Counted from the first letter of the stretch, positions 42,041 to 55,909 are shown. The stretch: DNA of 64,000 nucleotides from Phaseolus vulgaris (GCF_000499845.2 NC_023749.2:1397030-1461029), one strand, 5' to 3'. Program-made: numbers and translations. The notes: generated by a model not told the origin, from the letters alone.

Positions 42041-44785
42041 TCAATGAGATATCTTGATCACAACTTTTACACAGTTGGGATCTTTCAATATCTCAAATCC
42101 TTTGCTAATATCTTCTAATGGGACCACATGAGTGGATAGTTCATCAAGAGGGAATTCCTGTAAATAAATAAAAGATAAAATATTAATTTTACAATTAGAT
42201 ATTGAAAAATATCTATTTATAATTGTCATCAATATAATTTTAAAATTATCTTATCTAGATAAAAAAAAATAGTTGTAATTTTGATACATCGATGTATCAG
42301 CATCCATTACCAAATTATCACATACATATGAAACTATCACTTCCCCATAATTTTGAATGTATTCCTAAGAAATGAAACTTGATGATATTAGATTTATAAT
42401 TAGAAAAATAATAATTTTTTATTAAAATTAATCAATTTTAAAATTGTATTGATTAAATCATAGTTATTGTTGAGTATGAAGTTAGAACCAATTGAGTTGG
42501 GTTGACTAAACACTATGTTTGAATGAATGAATTTAATTATTGTGTCTCCTCTACAATCTCTATTTAAGAGATTTTTGTACTTGTAATAAAATTATAACAT
42601 TATAACAAATATAATGAAAACCTAATTAGTTGCAGATTGACGACAAACCAGTTAAATTCTGTGTTGTTTATTTTCAGCAGTTGATCCGTGATTGGGTGTT
42701 GCTTCCGCGTGCATTTTTTCATCAATTATAAATTAATATTTTTTAATTTATAGTTGTTAAAATAACATTTAACTCTCAAAATAACATTTTCCAAAATACA
42801 TTAAAGAAATAATGTAGAAAAATAAATGTAATTTAATTAATAAAATGTAAATGGTAGAGGGTTACCTTTTTGAGGCATTTGTTAGCTACTATGGCAATAT
42901 CAGATCTAACTTTTAGACCTCCAAAAGCTGAACCTTTCATAGTTCTACCGAGAAGAAGGGATAGCATACCCAAGGACACAGTAGGTTCTGCTGGTATTCC
43001 AACTACTACTGTTTTACCCGTTCCCTACATATTTTACACAACAAATAACTAACAACACAAACATTTTAAGGATAAGGAAAACCAAAGAAACACAATAGAA
43101 TGTGTAGAATTACAATTGTGAAGAGATAGTTCCATGAGGTGAAACTAACCATTTTTGTGGCTTCCAATGATTGAGAAAGCAAAGGGGGAATTCCAGTGCA
43201 CTCGAAGGAGTAATCCACACCCATTCCACCAGTTACTTCCTTTACCAATTCTGAAACAGATTTAGCAGAATCACCAGGATTTATGAACTGGGTCATTCCA
43301 AAAGCCTCTCCTTTTTCCCTCTTCTTTTCATTTTTGTCAATTCCAATTATCTTACTTGCTCCCATACTTTTGGCTCCACTTATAGCCTGCAACACCATCA
43401 TCTCACTTTCACTTCATCAAAACTCAAACAAGAACCATAAAATCACAAAAACCATAAAATCCATTTCATATTACCCCTAATCCAACAGCCCCAAGACCAA
43501 GAACAGCTACACTGGATCCACTTTCGACCTTGGCTTCCTTCCAAGCTGCTCCAAACCCAGTTGAAAACCCACATGAGATGAAACTTGCATGTGCTGGGTC
43601 AATGGCTGAATCAACTTTGACAGTGTAATTCACATCACTAACAAAGTATTCTGACCATGTAGCACAGCTTAAAACATGGTATAATCTCTGTCCTCTTATG
43701 GACATCCTTGAAGTGTTGTCTGGTAGCAAACCATTCAACCTCACAGGGTGTGTTAGACATAAATTTGTTTTCCCAGAAACACAATTCTCACATGTTTCAC
43801 ACTCCCCTATGTATGTTGGGATCACTACATCCCCCTCTTTAAGGGTTGTCACTTCATCACCAACACTCTCTACAACACTGAAATGAAAGCAAACAAGAAA
43901 ATTGAAGAAGATTAAAAAAAGGTTGGAAATCTCTTCACCTTGTTAGTTATTATTAAGAAGTTGACTTTAAACCTAACTCAACTTCATAATATCGATTTAT
44001 AAACACTTTCAACAACACTGAAATCAAAGCAAACAAGAAAATTGAAGAAGATAAAAAAAAAAAGGTTTGAAATCTCTTCACTCTCTTATAGTTATTATTA
44101 AAATTTCTACAACACTGAAATCGGAAGATACAAAAAATAGGTTTAAAATTTCTTAACTTAGGGAACTTTAAACCTAACTCAACTTCATAATATTATAAAG
44201 TGAGATTTGTAACTAGTTATATATAATGAAATGTAATATTTTTAATCCATATGGAATCTCTAATCGTTATGATGAATATGAACATGAAAATAACATGTTA
44301 AAGGGTGGTATTTGTGGAGCTTACCCAACTCCTTCATGTCCAAGTGCTAGAGGAAAACACATCTGCAATCAATTTGTCAGTGGTGATAATTCTTTTGTGG
44401 AAGAAAAATGAATAACACAAAACTACACAAGTTTCTTAGTTGTTTTGAGAAAACAAAGTCAGACACAAACATAGGATTGCAAAAAGACTAACATGTGGGA
44501 ATCCTTGAAGGCTTGTTAGGTCTGTGTGGCAGATACTTGCACAGAGCACCTTAACTCGAACTTCAGTTGCTTTTGGTGGATCAACTTGAATCTCTTCCAC
44601 TGTAACAGGTTGTCCTAATCCCCAGCATATTGCAGCTACAATGTCAAAACCAGATTTAAACACACTCATAAACCAGAAACATCCTACGAACTCTGCATAA
44701 TTAGCAACCTCACATGAAAGAGATAAGCAAAACAGGTTTCACAGATGATACCTTTGCATGTAATAACCTGCGAGGTTGTTGACAT
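42041..44785 (-). CDS. Zinc-dependent alcohol dehydrogenase-like protein
   Basis: Medium-chain NAD(P)-dependent alcohol dehydrogenase of the plant ADH-like group, expected in the cytosol to interconvert alcohols and aldehydes; the substrate cannot be read from sequence. Exons in coding order: 44752-44785, 44493-44635, 44325-44362, 43475-43877, 43150-43386, 42866-43024, 42041-42157, all GT-AG and in frame, giving 376 residues, close to the usual 380. Catalytic-zinc ligands are visible: C47 (ASICHTD), H68-E69 (LGHEGVG) and C174 ([10 protein letters not shown]). The structural zinc has C98, C101, C104 and C112 ([15 protein letters not shown]). The Rossmann loop is GLGAVGLG (199-206) and D223 in GIDKN is the usual NAD-selecting acid. 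The start [16 protein letters not shown] fits family N-termini. It resembles the ADH-like proteins rather than classic ADH1 in the [21 protein letters not shown] loop. Nothing suggests a broken gene. Confidence 0.95.
44157..44270 (-). repeat. Decayed USE/TATA repeat in alcohol dehydrogenase intron 3
   Basis: aaacctaactcaacttcata at about 44168 and tatatataatgaaatgtaat then ggaatctctaatcg at the other end follow the family order, but the USE is mutated (catatggaatct). A shorter remnant lies at 43966-44005 (aaacctaactcaacttcata). Confidence 0.6.
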
Positions 44786-44789
44786 TGTA

Positions 44790-45195
44790 GATTAAATCGC
44801 AGTTTTTTCAGACAAAATCAAACAAATGCTGTTCTAACTTCTTTGCAGGTGTTGCCTTTCTCTCTTCTTTATAACAAAAAAGGAATAGCTAAGTACCTAA
44901 ATAATAGGATGATGATATATTAACACCTACAACCCCCAAGTACAAACACACATATCATATTTTAATAAATTAAGATTAATATTTTATTCATTTTTATTTT
45001 ATTTTTAATTTAAAAATATTATTATAAGTAGTGTGAAAGGTATCTTTTATACTATTCATGGTGTCAACCAATTTTTTATGAGGATAATAATACTTTTATA
45101 ATCATATTTTTTATACAACTCACTTTTTAATTATATTATAATTCTTAATATTATTATTTAATATTTTTTCATCCTTTAATTTTAAATTTAATTTT
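44790..45195. other. Alcohol dehydrogenase upstream region
   Basis: 44790-44880 is probably the leader. Beyond it the DNA is AT-rich and I see no specific element. Confidence 0.4.
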
Positions 45196-45199
45196 TATT

Positions 45200-45320
45200 T
45201 GTTGGAGATCCCACATCGACTAGAGATTAGAGTCTTTCATTGTATATAAGTGGGTGCAAACCTCACCCAATTGAGCCGGTTTTATGGGGTTGAGATAGGC
45301 TTAAAGTCCACTTCGTAATA
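45200..45320 (+). mobile_element. Dispersed repeat with USE + TATA, copy B (best preserved)
   Basis: Starts TGTTGGAGATCCCACATCG. USE match at 45208-45218, then exactly 24 nt, then TATATAA at 45243-45249, then gtgggtgcaaacctcaccca, gccggttttatggggttgag and ggcttaaagtcca. It looks LTR-like (TG...CA) but has no partner LTR. I recall closely similar repeats across legumes. Confidence 0.85.
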
Positions 45321-45329
45321 TTATATATA

Positions 45330-48300
45330 TTTATTTTTAAAGATATTAAAAGAAAAAAAAAATTGTACGTAAGAGTAAAGATTTTCATAAACGGAAAGAT
45401 TGTACGGTGGTTTCTTAAGATAAGATCTCTTCACATGGATGAAAAAGAATAAATTTAATTATATACTAATATTTTTTAAATAATTTATAAGTTTTTTAAA
45501 AGTTAATTTCACGTAAAATTAAAATAAATTTTTACATTTTTTAAAATAATGATAATAATTAAAGTTAATTAGTTTAAGTTTTAACATATTAATGAAATAA
45601 AATTTTAATATTAATCTATTTTATATTTTTCAAATTATTTATTTACAAAACATAATTATTCATAAAAATAAATGATATTATAAAAGGTTATTCCATTAAA
45701 AATATTCACTTTCTTTACAAGAAGTTTGAATGTTAATTCTTTCTCAATTAATACCTTTATTCTTTTGAGGCTTTACACTTTCACCTCATTTCTGTTGAAA
45801 GAGTGTAAATATAGGTATTAAATCTTTATTTCTTTAATCATATTAGATAATTTTACATGTTTATTATTAAAATAAAATTTACTTTAAAATAATTATGACA
45901 TTAGAGAACTAGTGTCAATGTCTCATAATTTTATTGTAAAAAAATTATGTTATAATACAGAAATTTAATAATGTTAAAATGAAATTGTGTTTTATGTATT
46001 GAATATAAAACTTTGCAAGCCGACATAATTTTGATTAATACAAATTTATTTTTTAGGTTGCACTGAAATTAGATGATACAATTAAAAAAATATTTGTTAA
46101 ATTTTGAATAATTTAAGAAAATTTATAAACTTAGGTTTTGTAAAAAAAATCAGTAGGATTTTTTTAAAAATAAAGTTTTATTAAAAAACTTGAAATTACT
46201 ATAATTTCTTTTTAAATTGAAACGTGTTGAAAAGGGAAGTTGTTCTAGATAAGATAATGATTGAGACATTACAAAAGAGAGTGGAGACACCAAATTTTCA
46301 AAAACTAAAATATTTTTTAATATTTAAAAGATATTTTTTAATATATTTTAGACTTTTAGTTTACATTTTAGATATGTCTTTTAATTCAAAATTAAATTTT
46401 CTTAATTTTATATTTATTTAAATATTTTAAAAAACAAACAAACTTTTATTTAAAAAAAAAACAGTAAAACTTAAATTAAGTAACTTAAACACAACTTCAA
46501 TATAACTTTTAAAAAATCATTAATCAAAATCATGTTCAGCACAATTTCAATTTCACCAAACCAAAATGTGTCAGTGACATTCAGAAGACCTTTACTATTT
46601 TTTAAAAAACGAGTTTGAATTTCTCCATACCTAAATCATTAAATCCCCATGTGTTTTATTATTTGTATTGTATATTCATTTGGTACGTTAATAACAGTAT
46701 CTAACAAGGAAAAAAAAATTCAAATGGGATGAACAAAATTTATAAATTAAAAGAAATAAAATAAGAAATTATGAGAAAACATGAATAAGTTTATTATTAA
46801 ATGGATTGATTTGATAAATTGAAAAATGTAAAAATATGGGGGACTATTTTCCTTTTTTTTTAATGATATTTTTTCATGTGATGGCAGATTATTGTTGTTA
46901 CTTGAGATGTCAGTTTAGCTGGGATGTCAAGTTGCATAGTGATATCTAAACTGAAAACTTTTATAAAAAATAATTAAAAAATGTAATAAATTACTAAAAC
47001 ACTTTTAATTAAAATTTAATAAACAAATAAAAATTAAATTAAAATATATTTTAACTATTATTATATTTCAGAACATGGTGTGTTGGTAAGTTAGGCAATA
47101 TATAAGTTATGAAATTAATAATATAAATATGGAGAGGATAATAATTTTGTGGCTGTTATTGACTCTGGGATCTGCTGGGGAAAAAGACGAAGACCCAATC
47201 TCAAAATAGGTTTTAGTTTTGATTCACCGTATCCCTTTTTATACAAAAACAAACAAATAATGTGTATTCATTAGTTATGGATCTCAACTCACAGCAATTA
47301 TTATTGCACCCAAAATATAATTATATTATCAATTAATATAGTTAAAAGATGAGAAAGAGTTTTATATTGTATAAAAATAAATAATTGACTAATATTTAAC
47401 TCAATTTTTAACAACAATAACAATATTTTATTAGACTCGAATAAATTGTTTTTTAATTATTTTTATATTAAGATATTATGTTTTTTTTTAAATATATATA
47501 TGTACCGATTATCGAACGAGTGAGTATCAACTTTGGTGAACGAACCGTTCAAATCAAAAAGTATCTTAAGGTATGCAACAAATAACCGTAATAATAGTTA
47601 TAAATACAATTAATAGGTTACATTTAGGTTTCTGAATATGCGGAATATATCTCCGACAAATTAAGTAAACATTGGTTAACTACCTAAAGATATACCTAAA
47701 AGATATATTTATACTCTTCCCAATAAGTCAGGAATATGTTACAAATGAGTTGAAGACTAATACTTGATTTGTTTAGCCCATTATTATAAGGATTCATGAT
47801 CAACAATATAAATAAATTTTTCTACGGAGGTATAAAGTATGTTTTTACAAATCATCAGAATACACTTTTTACTTACTTAAACGTTGGAGTATATTTTTCA
47901 GGTCATCTCGATTGAATACCAACATTCGTGGAATGAGACTTTAAGAAAAGAATCAAAAGATCGCCATCACATCAACAATTGTTATTTTTTTTTATAAATA
48001 CTCGATTTCATTTTATGTAAAAAAATATAAAATTATATTTTTTAATCTTAAATATATTGTTATTACATTAATGTTATTATAACTATTATTCACAATGATC
48101 GTTATATTACTTTTTATTGAATATTATTAATCACCATTAATAAATTGAAAAGTTAATATTTATTAATAATATCAATATTAACTATATACAGTTAATTATA
48201 TATCCAATTGATAATTACTTTAAAATCGTTACAAGTAACATCAATACTCATTTATTATTCATATGTCAAAATTTTATACAGATGAAGTTTTATTCGACAT

Positions 48301-49760
48301 TAATGATAAAACTCAATAATTATTCAACACAAATAAAGATTAGTTATCACTAATAATTTAGATTTATTATGTTCACGTCAGATTCAATAAGAACAAAGAA
48401 TATTTGTTCTCACTTTTAGAAGATTTTATTATATTTTATTTTGCAAACCTTCAAACATTTTAGTTAGTTGGTGCTTATTTGCAAAATATATATTGAAAGG
48501 ATCTCAAAAAAATTACTCAAAGTAAATAATTACTTTTGTTCTTACCAGATTGAGTTTTTTTCTATAGTTACTCATTTTTGTTTTTTTTTTTTTTTCTTTT
48601 GGTCTTCACGTTCTCTCGAGACGCAGTGATATTGGATTGGTTGTTACTTTCATCGAGATGAGTTGGAAGGACCCACAACAGACATCCCAACGATTAAGTT
48701 AGTATGAATACAATATGCAGATAAATTGAGATAAGAAAATTACCTTTAACATTAGATGTTCTTTAATATTTATACCTTTTGAATGTGCCGTGGATAAAAA
48801 AAATTAATCATATTTTAATTATAATTTATCACAAAATCGACTTAATTATAATTAATTGTAAATTTGATAATTATTCACCATTCTCGACCATTCGATCAAC
48901 TTTAGTGAAATTTTAATAAAAGTCTTACAAGTATGGATTCTTTAAAATTACATGGATAACTAGTTTCCTTCAATTTTAATATTATAATATTTACGTATTA
49001 TTTTGTGATAAAAAAAAAGTAATATAATGATAGTGTTGGTGAAATTCAGTCATTTCATCATTAGAAAGTGGATCATTCCATAATTAGAAAGTGGATACTT
49101 TTTTAACCATACACGTCACTGAGAGCCCACATCGAATAAATTTAAATCTGGTTAGAGAATAAAAACAATGAATTGTGGAAGATGAAGAATATCAAACACT
49201 GTAGTACGAATGACTCCATCCAAATCCAACACCTAAGAAGAACCCTTCATTGAAACTAAAGATTATTTTTAAATTTTTAATTACAGATATGATTTGTTTG
49301 TTTGTGTTAGTTGAGATTAATTAAAACAAACAATAAAAAACTTATTAATTACTTTATTAGCAAAACTTTATTTATTTATTTTAGTCAAATTAATTATATC
49401 CTTTATTTTAATTACAATTACGATTTTTTTTTTGCAAAGTAAATTTAACTGACACCTATTTGCTTCAATTAACTATAATTATTATTTTTATTTTCATAAT
49501 GAGAATTTTTAATTACGATCAATCTTCTTGTTAACTCTTTCACACACGCTCAAATAATGAAATTGATCTCTGAAATATTGCAAGTGTGAAATAATGTAAG
49601 TGTTACGGCGGTAGGGGAGACATAAAAGTTTGAAAAAGTAAGTAATGTTTCATTTAAATTATTTGAAATTTTAAAAAAATTAAAATTAAATTTTCACCAT
49701 TAATATGAAGGTGCGAGGAGAAGGTAAATGAGTGGAGGAGGAATTTGATTAATTATTTGT
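45330..49760. other. AT-rich intergenic DNA
   Basis: No gene found on either strand. A USE-like AGCCCACATCG occurs at about 49117 with no TATA at snRNA spacing. Otherwise only A/T-rich runs and short spurious open frames. Confidence 0.6.
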
Positions 49761-49765
49761 AGACT

Positions 49766-50126
49766 CTTTCTTCCTACACCTCCACCTCCACGTGTTCTTT
49801 TGCCACACCCATATAAAATATGAAAATACATTTTTATTTTTCTTGTGCCAACTCCGTATTCTGGATTACATAATTCGGAAGTTAATATTGGATTCGAAAA
49901 TAGCTTACAGATTATGTAATCAGAATATACTTTTAAAAAATGATATTATAGATTGTATAATCCAAAAGTTTGAATTTTAGAGTAGTTTTTGAATTATGTA
50001 ATCCGAACATGCATTTGAAAAAATACTTACAAATTACGTAATCTAAAAAATTACATAAAAACATTTTTAGAAATACGAAATTTATGGAGGTGTGAGAATA
50101 ATATATGGAACTGCAGGAAGAAACAA
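49766..50126. mobile_element. Palindrome-rich MITE, copy 4
   Basis: Terminal repeats ctctttcttcctacacctcc and, inverted, cttgtttcttcctgcagttc. Several units of the GGATTATGTAATCC type lie inside. It is separated from the next copy by only about 90 bp. Confidence 0.8.
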
Positions 50127-50216
50127 GTTTTATTTGTATACTTTTAAATTCCATCTTGGGCCTTTTTTTTGGCCCTAGGCCTCGCTCCCTATGCTCTACT
50201 CATACTTTCATATGGT

Positions 50217-50663
50217 TGCTTCTTCCTGCACTCCATACCTTCTTGTGCCACCCCCATAAATTTTTCATATTCTAAAAATATCCTTTTCAATATTCTGGAT
50301 TATGCAATCCGGAAGTCTTTTTCTAAATTCAGAATTAGCTTCCGGATTATGTAATCCAGAAGTCTTTTGTGATTAGCTTCCGGATTACATAATCCGAAAG
50401 TCTTTTCTATACATAAGATTAGCTTCCAGATTATGTAATCCGAAAGTTTTTTTTCATACGTGTTATTAGCTTCTGGATTACATAATTCGGAAATCTTTTC
50501 TAAATATGAAATTAACTTCCAAATTATGTAATCCGGAATATATCCGGATTACATAATCCATAGGCTTATTATTTCAAATCCAAGGAGGTGAAAAAAAAGA
50601 TAAAATTGTATTTTCATATTTAATATGGAGTGACACAAGAAGGTATGGAAGTGTAAGAAGAAA
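50217..50663. mobile_element. Palindrome-rich MITE, copy 5 (expanded core)
   Basis: Terminal repeats tgcttcttcctgcactccat and, inverted, tttcttcttacacttccata, each followed by ccttcttgtgYca. The core holds about seven hairpin units, 35-45 bp apart, of the form cttccggattatgtaatccg with agtctttt-type linkers (50290-50570). No open frame beyond short chance ones. Confidence 0.88.
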
Positions 50664-50699
50664 GATTCCTTACATATTTGGCACATGCTTTTTTGTATT

Positions 50700-52430
50700 A
50701 GATGATAAAAAGTTTTACATTATATTAAAAAAAATACTATTTTCTTGTATTCTTTTAATCTTCTTAAAAGATTATTATTATCAACTGATAAACCCCCACA
50801 TATAAATAAATTTTAATATTTTAGCAAGTTAAGATACCCTATAAAAAATATTTGTTGATTACGTTAATATGTTCTCTTTATTTCTTCATAGTTTGAGTCA
50901 TGATTTTATGGAATTTTTTCCCATTCAATTTAATGAAATAAAGTCATTTAAAAAAAATAAAAGCTCTCCAGTATGAAAAAAGGGCTAATTTTTAGAGGAT
51001 ACTTTATTTGATAGGAAATGTTTTAATTCTAAAATATGTTTCCTAACTAATTGTTTAAAAAAAACAAAATTTAATAAATTTATGTAGTTTGTTTATAACA
51101 ATATAAATTTCATTTTAAAAGTAACAATATTATCTTCTTGCACTCTTTCTTATTTCGATGTCAATAGATAATTTTCTATTGATTTTGGATCCAAATGTTA
51201 TGAATACAATAAAAATTAATGTGTTGTCAATTCGAGATTATTTTTTTATGGATGTTAGCAAATTTTTTTTTTTTAAACTAGAGTTAATAGTTAATTGTTT
51301 TTGGATAATATTATAAAGAGAATATTTTTTTTTTTCATTCACGTAGGCCTTGTTATTGGAATTTATCTTTATGAATATTAAATTAGTTAGAATGATTTGT
51401 AATCGATGTTAATGGAGATTATATATTGGTCCAACATTGATTATAATTATTTTTTATTTTTTCAACTGACGTTTAAGGTGGTTTTTTTAAGTAAATGTTA
51501 ATAAAATTATTAATTTTTGTCTAATGTAAGTCATGGCATTTTTTTTCTTTTAACAAGACATTTTCTCAGTGATATTATTAAGATTTTTTAATCAACGTCA
51601 ATCTGAATAATATTTTTAAATTGACATTATATTAAATTTTAAGTTGATATAAGTTATCATTATTATTTATTGATAAAGTCATTTAGAGTTTTAATTGAAG
51701 TTAATGAAACTCTATTTTGATTAATATCAATCAAATTTGTCTTTAGTTGACTAAATTTTCAATATCAATTAAAAGAAATACCTTAATTATAGGGGTTTTA
51801 ACCAATGTTAAATAGGAAACTTTTATCACCTATAAATAATACCATTAATAAAAAACATATTTTTTTTTTATCAATATTAATAAATAAAAAAACCATCTTG
51901 TAACATCAACAAAAAAAATAATATTGATTGATAAAAAAAATGGTCAACGTAAATTAAATTCTTGTAAGGACGTTGAGAAAAACTATGCCCCAGTGTCAAT
52001 AACTTCATCTATTACGTTTGAGTTATTAAATACTATTTAATATAAACATATTTTTATTTAATTGTAATTGAAATATTTTATGAAAAATAAAATATAATAA
52101 ATTTAAACTCTGTATATATATTTATATAGGACTTAGATAATATTTATGACTAACTTGAATTGTTTTTCTTTTTTATCGTTTATTCTTTATTTTTCTTTTT
52201 TATTCATTCTCTGATATTCAATTGGATATAAACTCGCAAAAGTTAACTTATTTTTTTAACAAAACCTATTTATAATATTAATAATTAGTTATTTTATTTA
52301 TGTGCTATAATATGTATATTTATTGAATTTACCAAATAACATATTATTTGATTTATTATATATCTCTTTGTTTATTCTTAATATTATTACTTTATTTAAT
52401 TAATTAATTTATGATATTTAGTTTATTCTT
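50700..52430. other. AT-rich intergenic DNA
   Basis: 51150-51990 has scattered short inverted words around attgatta/taatcaat that could be remnants of a DNA transposon, but no termini are clear. No gene recognised. Confidence 0.45.
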
Positions 52431-52436
52431 AACATT

Positions 52437-52796
52437 TGTTCGATTTCCTTCAGGATTTTTACCAAGCAGCGACACATAACTGTAGAAAACGCCATACCCA
52501 AAAGCCAAACAAACAGAAAAAAAGAACAAAAAAAAAAACCTAAACGCGATCCTAATTTCCCAATTGTGGCATAGGAATGCCCTCTTGTTCTCTCTTTCAC
52601 CACACAAATTCCAAATTCTGACTTTGTTTTTTCATTCCTTTCAATCGAAAACCAATTACTTTTTTTCATTATCAAGCGTGTTTGTAGTTGGTTGAAGCAT
52701 TGTGGTGTTGTTCTGGTTTTGGTCTCCGAGGTTTGTGTTGGAGTCCGATGAATTATGTAAGAGAAGGTGCGCATGTCGACCCCGTTTCCGTAGCAC
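52437..52796 (+). promoter_or_regulatory. J-protein gene leader region
   Basis: Less AT-rich sequence just upstream of the ATG at 52797, with a short upstream ORF at about 52773. Part of it is duplicated at 38911-38992. No clear TATA box is assigned. Confidence 0.5.
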
Positions 52797-55700
52797 ATGG
52801 CTGCTGCTGACAACACCAACCCTCCTAAGGTATTATAACTAATCTCCAATTTTCACATCCTTTCATGCGATTGCTCTATATAATTCCTTGAAAATGTTTG
52901 AGACTATAGTTAATTTTGACCCAAATTTGTTGCTAGATTCTTTTAATTTAAAAATCTGAACTTTTATTTGGGTTCATATGTGTTTTCTCTTTTTTTTTTC
53001 CCACCCCTTTCCTACATTGTTTTCAATTTGATGGCCTTTTGAGACCGGGTAAAAGGAATGGCATATATCTGAGGAGAATGTAGTTTGAGTTGAGAGAAAG
53101 TAAAATATTGAATAAAATTGCTGAATTGAGTAAAATATCTGTGTTTGATTGATTAGTTACTAGTTAGGCTTGTCGCAGATTGAAGTTGTGGGTGAAATTG
53201 ATCTGGGAAATGCATTGGAAGTAGGTTTATCTGTTAGTTGGTTGGTTCTGTGAAATATGTCTCTCATTTTACGCAACACAGTCTTAGAGATGATTTAGTT
53301 TTCTCTGCTTTATTGAAACTTAAAAACTCTGCCACTCTCCCATTGGTGCTTGAAACTGTCAGACTTTGGCAGTGCCATCATCACTGCATTTAGCAAAATG
53401 TTAGTTGATGAGCTGGAAATGTTTTTGTTTTATGTGTTCTTCATTGGTTATTTTTACCCTATTTTCAGGACTATTACAAAGTGCTGGAGGTTGATTATGA
53501 TGCAACTGATGAAAATATTAAATTAAATTACCGAAGACTCGCGTTGGTTGGTAACCTGCCTTTTTTTTTTTTTACAGTAGCTCCTACAATTCTATCTCCT
53601 CAAATTTTCAAACTGAAAATCATTTTCTACAAGTTTTGCTTACTATGTACACGTGATTCAATACATTTGACAGAAATGGCATCCTGACAAGCACGGAGGT
53701 GACAGTGATGTTACTGCAAAATTTCAAGAGATAAATGAAGCTTACAATGGTAAAAAGAAATCATTGTACATTTAGTTTTTTCTTGTAAGCACTGAGCACA
53801 TCATTTAACAAGATTTAATCTCCTGTCTTCCACGATTACCCTTATCATTACATCTCCTGAAAAAGGAGTATTTATTTTACTATCTTCAAGAGAATCACAT
53901 ATACAAATGCTTAGAGTAAAAGGACAAGTGTTATTGTCGTCCTTCATCAGTTCCGCTTGTTATGATTCCACTTAAATACTTCATTTCTCTTTATACCCTT
54001 TTGTATCTAATGCCAACATAACATTGTAAGCTTGCGAATTTAATTTACTCCTTGTGGTGATTGAAATATTTAGAAGAATGAAGGAAATCGCATATTCATG
54101 ATGAACATGTTGATGACAAACTTCAAACCCAAAACAAAATTGAGGAAAACCCAAGTTATATTATATGTTATATATACTTCCCATCTGTATACTGTTAACA
54201 TATGATAAATGAGAATGCTATTTTATACATATGATGTAATGTAAATCAACTATCGACTACTTGAATTTATTTGGCAAAATGTATTTAGATGAATGCTGAA
54301 ATTTACAGGATTGGCTACTTGAGCATTACTAGCAAACTCATTGATTTTGTAATGGAAATTAAATTAAACTTAATAAATAGGTCTGTTAGTTAGTGCTACT
54401 CTGTGTGCATTATTTTACTTTTAGTGTACAAAGTTTGACCTAGAGCTGTGTCTCTCCTGCATATGGTTATGGTGTAGAAAACAGCTAGCAGCTGCAACAT
54501 GATAATCATGGATTTTTTTGTTGACCATTGTCTTCTTTTTTACTAACAGTATTAAGTGATCCTGCCAAGCGTTTTGACTATGATTTAACGGGTATATGCG
54601 AGATTGAAAAATATAGTTTACAGGTATGCAACGTAACTATCATCTAATGTTAGTAGTCATTTACTTACATTTGTTTGTGATATACCATCTTGAATGATGA
54701 CTGTTGTACTCACCTTTTGTGGGCTTTTCTCTTTGTTGCTACACAGGAATATCTTGCCAGATTTAAAGGCATGATTCTTACCTGCAATGGCCTTGGTATC
54801 GATCAAACAGACAGATGGTAATGTTACTTTTTTTTATTCCCTGTCTTTCTGTTCTCCGTGGTTCAATTGTAGAGGGGTGGGATTCACCAGCTATAACGTC
54901 TCCAATGTAAACATGATGAGAAATTTCAAAAAGAATAGGACTAAAATCTGTTTATAGTGAAAATTTGCCTTACTGTAGAGAACTATTCTTTCTCCAACCA
55001 CTTCAACTTTATTTTCACTCAAGCCCAACATTCACCAGAGGCTGTCAATAAAGGTTTTATTTTAGCCGTTTATGTGCAACTGTGTAATGTTATTCAAGTG
55101 ATCTAACACAATTAACTAAAATCTGACATAGGATGTAATTCAACATAGTTGTGCTTTAAGGAGTATGATAATTTTGGATGCTTCAGCTATATGTTATGAG
55201 ACTTAGTGATCCAACTCAGTCACGAACTACCTTGAACATTCATTTGTTCAAATCTCGATAATACTGTACTAATTTCTTATTTTACAATTTTTCATTAGAA
55301 GCTATATGCAAATTCATTTGACAGGGAAAGTCAGTGTTAGAGTTGACATCAGTGGAGCTTATTTCACTGCAAGCTCAGAATTTCCTGCTCCCCTGTTTGT
55401 GGACATTTGTTATTTGTACTCAATGTCTGCAATTTTATGTCAGGAATAAACTTGATGTAGTTTTAACAAGGTTACAAGTATTCAATCCAACGGGGAACGG
55501 CTTTTGGAGAATTTAGGAGACATTAGCCTTGTTCTGTTGGATTCTGTCATGTCACTATCTCTTGGGTCAAAACACTTTGAAACCCAACCTTCTGGTTTTC
55601 CTATACTTCCTAACATACTTTATTCATGAAATTATTAATAAATAAGCCTTCAAAACATCAATACGTCAAAATGACATTTTCTTGCATGGGCTGTTCACAT

Positions 55701-55907
55701 CCTCGAAAAGCCTAATTCTGGTCCTTGATTATCGAGGTCCCCAAGTGAACTCATCTAATAAAAAATTGTAATTGGACTTGTACTGTATCTGATGTCTGGT
55801 TTATTTTCTGATTCTATTCAAGTCTAATTCTACATAACAATTTATGTTTTGTTCTGTAATGCAGGTCACCGCAATTGATTGAAAATTTTGAATCCCTAGA
55901 TAAATAA
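52797..55907 (+). CDS. Small J-domain (DnaJ-like, type C) co-chaperone
   Basis: J-domain protein expected to stimulate the ATPase of an Hsp70 partner. Exons are 52797-52829, 53469-53546, 53674-53749, 54550-54623, 54747-54817 and 55865-55907, giving 124 residues. The J-domain runs from about residue 12 ([18 protein letters not shown]) to about 68 ([10 protein letters not shown]), with the essential HPD motif at 40-42 ([11 protein letters not shown]). There is no G/F region or cysteine-rich zinc domain, so it is class C. A conserved tail, [21 protein letters not shown], then ends ENFESLDK. No signal peptide or membrane segment is visible, so cytosol or nucleus is likely. The start follows a leader with a short upstream ORF (ATGTCGACCC, stop at TAG) and the accepted ATG is the first that reads into the J-domain. 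Intron 1 and the 1-kb introns 3 and 5 hold no other recognisable gene. Confidence 0.93.
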
Positions 55908-55909
55908 GG

